Notes under the pieces: generated by a model
Database searches by the model: none
What the model was told of the DNA's origin: nothing
The model's input: the letters and a program-made list of their open reading frames with translations, nothing else
Shown: positions 6,922 to 10,000 of the stretch, in pieces
How positions within the stretch are numbered: the stretch's first letter is position 1
How the letters are laid out: each line of letters opens with the position of its first letter
Made by a program: the position numbers and the translations under genes
From: Botryococcus braunii
Taxonomy: Eukaryota > Chlorophyta > Trebouxiophyceae
DNA: 10,000 nt
Reading direction: 5' to 3'
NCBI GenBank assembly: GCA_002005505.1
Contig: MVGU01000105.1
Location: forward strand, 132,501 to 142,500

Positions 6922-7942
6922 GGCAAGCACGCACGCAGGCAAGCATGGCTGTGGTACCGGCATGTCCTGGCATGTTGCTGATTTGAAAAGAGAAATTGAG
7001 CCCCAACCTTGCGAATGAGTGGCTTCATCGATGGAAGTTCTCTGTACTGAGTCAGCTGTTGCTTCCTGTGCCACCCACAAATGGCCCTTAGCACGATTTC
7101 CACACGGCTTCACCCCAAACAAGCCCCTAGAGAACAGGAAAGCACGGCAAAGATGGGCCTCCACAAACTCCTTTGGGGCACCAGAGAAAATCTCATTCTC
7201 AGGGTATATACGATGTCTAAGGAACCCCGGGATTTCTCAGGAAGAGGGTTCAGGACTAAAACACTTTCAGCATTCTGCACCGCAAACACACATGTGGCAT
7301 ATGTAGGCAGGAGGAAACGGCTGAGAAATCGGAGCTGGACAAGCAATTACCATGTGGCGGAAAGCCCCGAGCGCCGGTCACGCGGCAACACTCACCGGCC
7401 CCGCAATGGCCGAATTCAGAGCAGCACAAGGAATGGCCATGGCACAAGTAAACCGCAACCAGCACAATCAAACCAGGATGAGGAAGGGCCACTGAGAGCA
7501 GGACAAGGAATGGACGGGGAATTAAGCGCGGGGAAAGGAACGCAGAGGAAATTCAGAGCAGGTCAGAAATGGCCTTTACCGAATCAACACCAGGTCCAGG
7601 ACCGGACAAGGGATTCAGACCAGGAATGGATGGGGAAGAGGTGTTATGCAAAGGAGGGATCCAGCAAGACGGGACCGGGGTGACCGGAAACCCATCCCTC
7701 GCTGTCCAGGTCTGTCGCGCTACTGGACCAGAGACAAAGAGCGGGGCATGAGGTGGCGGGCGCACCAAACTTCCTCCTGAGCATCCTTAGAGTTGGGGTC
7801 GGGATTCTCAATATGGTCGTAGGGGAATTGGCCAAGCAACATGACGATCAGCAAGACGCCGCTGGCCCACACATCCACTCCCCGCCCGTCGTAGCTCTTG
7901 CCGTTGCTGGTGATGAGCTCTGGCGACATGTACACCGGGGTC
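4938..7942 (-). CDS. SnRK2/SNF1-related-like Ser/Thr protein kinase, 3' part, four exons
   Basis: Joined exons 7942-7766, 7065-7008, 6721-6527 and 5117-4938 (minus strand) give 203 residues and a stop, with every junction in phase. The first residues are the activation-loop GTP followed by MSPE, which stands for the kinase APE motif (residues 7-9). DVWASG at 24-29 is subdomain IX, FPYDHIENPDPN at 40-51 is a loop I associate with chlorophyte SnRK2-like kinases, and R99 plus HPWF at 108-111 is subdomain XI. A charged helical tail rich in Glu, Arg and Lys follows (112-144), then a 59-residue terminal segment. Such kinases phosphorylate Ser/Thr targets in stress or nutrient signalling in plants and algae; the substrate here is unknown. 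The ATP-binding lobe, HRD and DFG would lie upstream and are not visible, so the gene runs off the window or is broken. Kinase identity is firm, the SnRK2 subfamily likely, exact splicing inferred. Confidence 0.85.
5232..5270. repeat. 13-bp tandem repeat, three copies
   Basis: GTCCAGTCATGAT, GTCCAGTCATGAC and GGCCAGTCCCATT are consecutive. The word CCAGTCCCAT resembles the neighbouring 42-bp array's CCAGCCCCAT, so this may be its eroded edge. Confidence 0.7.
5313..5802. repeat. 42-bp minisatellite array, about 11 degenerate copies
   Basis: A unit of the type TTTGACCAGCCCCATCCCAT followed by GACCATGTCATCTTGTACTTCAT recurs. Anchor words (GACCAG or variants) start near 5376, 5419, 5461, 5503, 5545, 5588, 5623, 5674, 5719, 5759 and 5801, mostly 42-43 bases apart. 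A 23-base duplication (AGCTATGCCCTCTTGTA) leads in at 5313. The period is a multiple of three, but stops and indels break every frame, so it is not a coding repeat. It lies within the putative third kinase intron. Confidence 0.85.
6273..6325. repeat. 27-bp tandem duplication
   Basis: TTCAACTTGTGTCGTTCTCC with its CGCTCA end is present twice, starting at 6273 and 6300, essentially identical. Being nearly perfect, it is probably recent. Confidence 0.9.
6399..6493. repeat. GC/AC alternations and a 19-base G run
   Basis: A (CG)n stretch near 6400-6414, a loose ACAC/GCAC stretch up to 6440 and CGCGCGCG near 6451 precede an uninterrupted run of 19 G (6475-6493). On the minus strand the run would encode the poly-Pro seen if the third kinase exon were read through. 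Confidence 0.8.
6527..6721 (-). CDS. Kinase exon: subdomains X-XI and charged tail
   Basis: The acceptor is GGGGAGCAG then CTG (AG at 6723-6722). The exon holds 65 whole codons from LSPEVLDLLDKIF to KNRAINA. It includes the conserved Arg of subdomain XI (ERIQLSGIKDHPWF) and then a helix of Glu, Arg and Lys. The proposed donor is AATGCG then GTGCCT (GT at 6526-6525), a middling splice site. Without it the frame reads on through a Ser/Pro run, translated from a 19-base G tract, into Cys/Arg-rich repeat translation and stops at 6325-6323. That read-through looks unnatural for a kinase C-terminus, so splicing is preferred. The exon's 3' end is the weakest part of this entry. Confidence 0.8.
6722..7007 (-). 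other. Kinase intron 2 (286 bases) with a (TG)n tract
   Basis: The intron begins GTTGGGGCTC and ends GGGGAGCAG. About a third of it is a TG dinucleotide tract in the transcribed sense (6918-6816). The tract ends roughly 95 bases before the acceptor and is followed by G-rich sequence rather than a classical polypyrimidine tract. In pre-mRNA, UG repeats near a 3' splice site can affect exon inclusion, as in human CFTR. Whether that happens here is unknown. Confidence 0.65.
6816..6918. repeat. (CA)n microsatellite, about 103 bp
   Basis: The CA dinucleotide is repeated, broken by single T substitutions at 6830 and 6876. GCAGGCAAGCACGCACG words flank it on the right. It lies in kinase intron 2, where the transcript carries (UG)n. 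Confidence 0.97.
7008..7065 (-). CDS. Kinase exon: 58-nt mini-exon (KQQ...LIRK)
   Basis: The acceptor is GGCACAG then G (AG at 7067-7066) and the donor is CGCAAG then GTTGGG (GT at 7007-7006). The single leading G completes the Trp codon TG+G left by the previous exon. Nineteen codons follow, including QYRELPSMKPLIRK, ending in phase 0. This fills exactly the kinase C-lobe stretch between EEVW and LSPEVLDLLDKIF that is missing from the two flanking exons. Both the content and the phase fit only this solution in the intervening kilobase, as far as I can see by eye. Confidence 0.75.
7066..7765 (-). other. Kinase intron 1 (700 bases)
   Basis: This intron runs GTGCGCCCGCC to GGGTGGCACAG on the minus strand. 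It contains degenerate purine-rich repeats (7416-7640 on the plus strand). The plus strand is open for 200 codons here (7081-7683), which low T content explains better than coding. I see no kinase-like segment inside it. Confidence 0.65.
7416..7640. repeat. Degenerate purine-rich repeats inside kinase intron 1
   Basis: Words such as CAGAGCAGCACAAGGAATGG, GAGCAGGACAAGGAATGG, GAGCAGGTCAGAAATGG and CAGACCAGGAATGG recur at irregular spacing. I cannot fix a clean period; a decayed minisatellite of roughly 20-bp units is one reading. Confidence 0.45.
7766..7942 (-). CDS. Kinase exon: activation-loop GTP to EEV(W)
   Basis: This exon encodes 58 whole codons, TPVYMSPELI through NSKDAQEEV. It opens with one base (G) that completes a Gly codon begun in an unseen upstream exon. 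The acceptor reads GCGGCAG followed by GACCCC, with AG at 7944-7943. The donor is TG followed by GTGCGC, with GT at 7765-7764. The two bases left over (TG) become Trp with the first base of the next exon. An in-frame TAA lies just 5' of the first possible Met (7965-7963), so the sequence upstream of the acceptor cannot be simple coding extension. The exon carries kinase subdomains VIII and IX (SPE and DVWASG). Confidence 0.85.
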
Positions 7943-7982
7943 CTGCCGCAATCACACATGCACATTTAACATCTGCCGGACC

Positions 7983-8075
7983 AAAAAAAGGGGGGAAAAG
8001 GGGAAATATCAAGAAAAAAGGGGAAGGAAGAACGAAAAAAGTGGGAAAAGCGGGAGGAATTGGAGGAAAAAAGGG
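7983..8075 (-). promoter_or_regulatory. Polypyrimidine tract before the first visible kinase acceptor
   Basis: On the minus strand this stretch is almost pure C and T (runs such as CCCCTTTTTT). It ends 40 bases before the acceptor AG at 7944-7943. Length and position suit a splicing polypyrimidine tract, supporting the idea that 7942 is a true exon start preceded by an intron. It could also be ordinary low-complexity purine/pyrimidine DNA. Confidence 0.5.
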
Positions 8076-8550
8076 CCCTTTTACAATGGACACGATGTTA
8101 AGCTCCCAGAGCGGGCTTGCTTTGCCCATACCGGCAGACGTTTTCAACGCAAGCAGCAGAGCTGACTCGAGGACATTAAAATGTTTCTGAAAGGTTTCTG
8201 GGATTCCTGAACCCAGGGTGCAGTGTGTACATGTGTCTGATACCGCACCCAGCCTCCCTGTCCCCATCGCTCCCTTCCTCCCCCGGTCTGTAACGGCCTC
8301 CTTGCCTTGCTGTAGGCCAATTGGCTTCCATCTGCCACATGTGGGGATCCTGCTTGTCATCCCTTGCGAGTGCTACACTGACTCTTGGCAGGACTATTCC
8401 TGCATATCTCGTATGTACCGCCTTCCGGGGTCTCACCCGAGCCTATGGAGGGAAGCAAGATGTCAAGCTAGGGTTTTGGGCAAGCATCACTAAGCCTGAA
8501 GAGTTATCACTGAGCTAAGTTCTCCTTTGTAAGGAGCTTCTGCAAATGCA
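8076..8550. other. No supported gene upstream of the visible kinase exons
   Basis: This would be intron, or sequence preceding the kinase fragment. I looked on the minus strand for HRD, DFG or a glycine-rich loop and found none. The minus-strand open frame at 7848-8360 has no kinase motif, and the plus-strand open frames are short. Confidence 0.45.
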
Positions 8551-8745
<195 letters not shown>

Positions 8746-8783
8746 GCGTTTATGACTCCACCCATCAACTCACCCATCGACTG

Positions 8784-8824
8784 TCCCTCCCTCCCTCCCT
8801 CCCTCCCTCCCTCTCCCTCCCCCC
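8784..8824. repeat. (TCCC)n tract
   Basis: About seven TCCC units followed by TCTCCCTCCCCCC. Pyrimidine-only on the plus strand and G-quadruplex-prone on the minus strand. Confidence 0.9.
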
Positions 8825-9229
8825 CACCCTTTATCTATGGGAGGAGGGTGGAGGCAAGATAAGACAGAGGTTAGGATGGGAGAAGGAAAAAAAAAGGGGG
8901 CAAAAAGGAAAAGAGGTGTCCCACATGCATAATGAGGCAAGAAAGGGCGGAGGGAGTTTCGTCTTGTGGTGTCAAAGAAAAAAGCAGGATGAGTCCTGCA
9001 CAGCCACAGGAAGAATCCAGACTGCTTTGATCCTCAATCAGGCCGGTAAGGATCCGACCTGGCCCTCTTGTGCAGCAGGCAACAATCAATCTTGAGCCAA
9101 CCGTCATTGCCTCTCCCAGTGCGAACACAGCAGATGCCAGTTCAACTCCCAGCTGGAAGCGCTGTTTGGAACATTTTATCTTGGCTTCTCCACTGCTAAC
9201 TCCCTCAGGACCACAAGCCGCACGCGCGG

Positions 9230-9233
<4 letters not shown>
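8825..9233. other. No gene recognised
   Basis: A purine-rich part (8840-8960) is followed by mixed sequence. The minus-strand open frame 8871-9341 runs through here but includes the (AC)n translation and shows no domain that I know. Confidence 0.4.

Positions 9234-9296
<63 letters not shown>
9234..9296. repeat. (GT)31 microsatellite
   Basis: Sixty-three uninterrupted bases of GT alternation, followed by CACGCGCGCGTGTG. Together they make a good Z-DNA-forming stretch. Confidence 0.97.
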
Positions 9297-9297
<1 letters not shown>

Positions 9298-9379
9298 ACG
9301 CGCGCGTGTGTGGGTTCACATGAACACGTCCGCATTTCCATTCAAGGAGCGAAGGTGTACCCATGCATACAAGGCTAAT

Positions 9380-9394
9380 CCCCCCACCCCCCCC

Positions 9395-9425
<31 letters not shown>
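9380..9425. repeat. C-rich run followed by A30
   Basis: CCCCCCACCCCCCCCC (9380-9395) is followed by thirty A (9396-9425). I looked for a target-site duplication around it, as would mark a retroposed tail, and found none. Confidence 0.9.
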
Positions 9426-9427
<2 letters not shown>

Positions 9428-10000
9428 CTCTAGGTCCTAGGACTTCCCTCTAGGAGGGGGCTTTTCAACACGTGACGGCAAGCTAAGAGTTACCGCTCGA
9501 CATGTTCCGCACCTGATTGACATAGCCGGTTATGGCCAAGCAGGATTGTATGCCAGGTCTCACCCTAGTGTCACGGAAAAATCAGACCATGCAGTTATCA
9601 CGCCCCTCGCAACACCCTTACGAGCAACTTTCAGCTTGCAAACTGATAACTTGTACACCAGCGCCACATGGTGCGCCTTTACCCCCCCCCCCAACTTCTG
9701 GAGAGTAAAAGAGTCACAGCTTTTAATCTCCTCGAAAAGAGTATTCCTTCCATCACAATCTGGCTTTTGCGGAGGTTGGCAGGGACGCTGAATCTAGTCC
9801 GAAGACCCTAGGGCCCGAGTCTTGGTGATGTATCAGCTCCCAATGATCATGGAGGTTGGCAACCAAGCCTCCTACAACAAATCCTCATCTTGGTCGTGTG
9901 CTTGGACAGCCTTACAAATCCCATTAATGCCCCATCTCCTTCACCAAAAGCCCCATCTCCTGGTCTTTTGTTCAAATTTGCGCTACTGCATCGTAAACTA
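9426..10000. other. No gene recognised; small repeats
   Basis: It contains an 11-base C run (9682-9692), the word GGAGGTTGGCA at about 9772 and 9851 (the second within a bulged hairpin with GCCTCC), and a 21-base duplication starting GCCCCATCTCCT at 9929 and 9950. No kinase N-lobe motif is visible on the minus strand. Confidence 0.45.

Noticed and set aside
6642..7164. Long open frames on both strands over the (CA)n region
   Set aside because: They are mostly His/Thr or Cys/Val dipeptide translations of a dinucleotide repeat. Only the parts within the kinase exons are real coding sequence.
7081..7683. 200-codon plus-strand open frame
   Set aside because: It lies antisense inside kinase intron 1, in purine-rich, T-poor repeat DNA where stops are rare, and the peptide has no recognisable domain.
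8249..8360. Possible upstream kinase exon ending GG before GTGCGG (phase would fit the exon at 7942)
   Set aside because: Its peptide (ending AMGTGRLG) lacks DFG or other activation-loop residues expected there. A phase match alone is a one-in-three event.
9380..9425. Retroposon tail (A30)
   Set aside because: No element body, reverse-transcriptase coding sequence or flanking target duplication was found. A C-run/A-run simple repeat suffices.

Overview
The window looks like nuclear DNA of a eukaryote, most likely a green alga (chlorophyte). There is no bacterial-style gene packing. Coding segments are short, bounded by GT-AG splice sites and separated by introns full of simple repeats. The one protein I recognise is a SnRK2/SNF1-related type Ser/Thr kinase whose sequence resembles the versions I associate with chlorophyte algae. 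Organism assignment is inference from gene style and repeat style; I cannot name a species.

Layout. 1-4400: no gene that I can support. It holds small palindromes (263-294, 901-928, 3875-3915), a composite GC-rich minisatellite followed by a G-quadruplex-prone G tract (2196-2424), and a three-copy 16-bp repeat (3497-3544). 4440-4580: a doubtful coding-like patch on the minus strand around a poly-C run. 4938-7942, minus strand: the 3' half of a kinase gene in four exons (7942-7766, 7065-7008, 6721-6527, 5117-4938). Its reading phases join without a break into 203 residues plus a TGA. A strong RNA hairpin lies 50 bases past the stop. 7943-10000: upstream of the first visible exon, mainly simple repeats: a 93-base polypyrimidine stretch (minus strand), (CT)73, (TCCC)n, (GT)31 and a C-run/A30 tract.

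The visible kinase exons start exactly at the activation-loop Gly-Thr-Pro. The N-lobe, the HRD catalytic loop and the DFG motif are not seen in the remaining 2 kb, so the gene either continues past the right edge or is truncated. All three introns carry a repeat: degenerate purine-rich repeats in intron 1, a (TG)n tract of about 100 bases in intron 2, and a 42-bp minisatellite in intron 3.

I found no convincing novel defence, mobile or RNA-guided system. The points most worth a second look are the kinase gene model, the strand-asymmetric hairpin in its presumed 3' UTR, and the repeat-laden introns.
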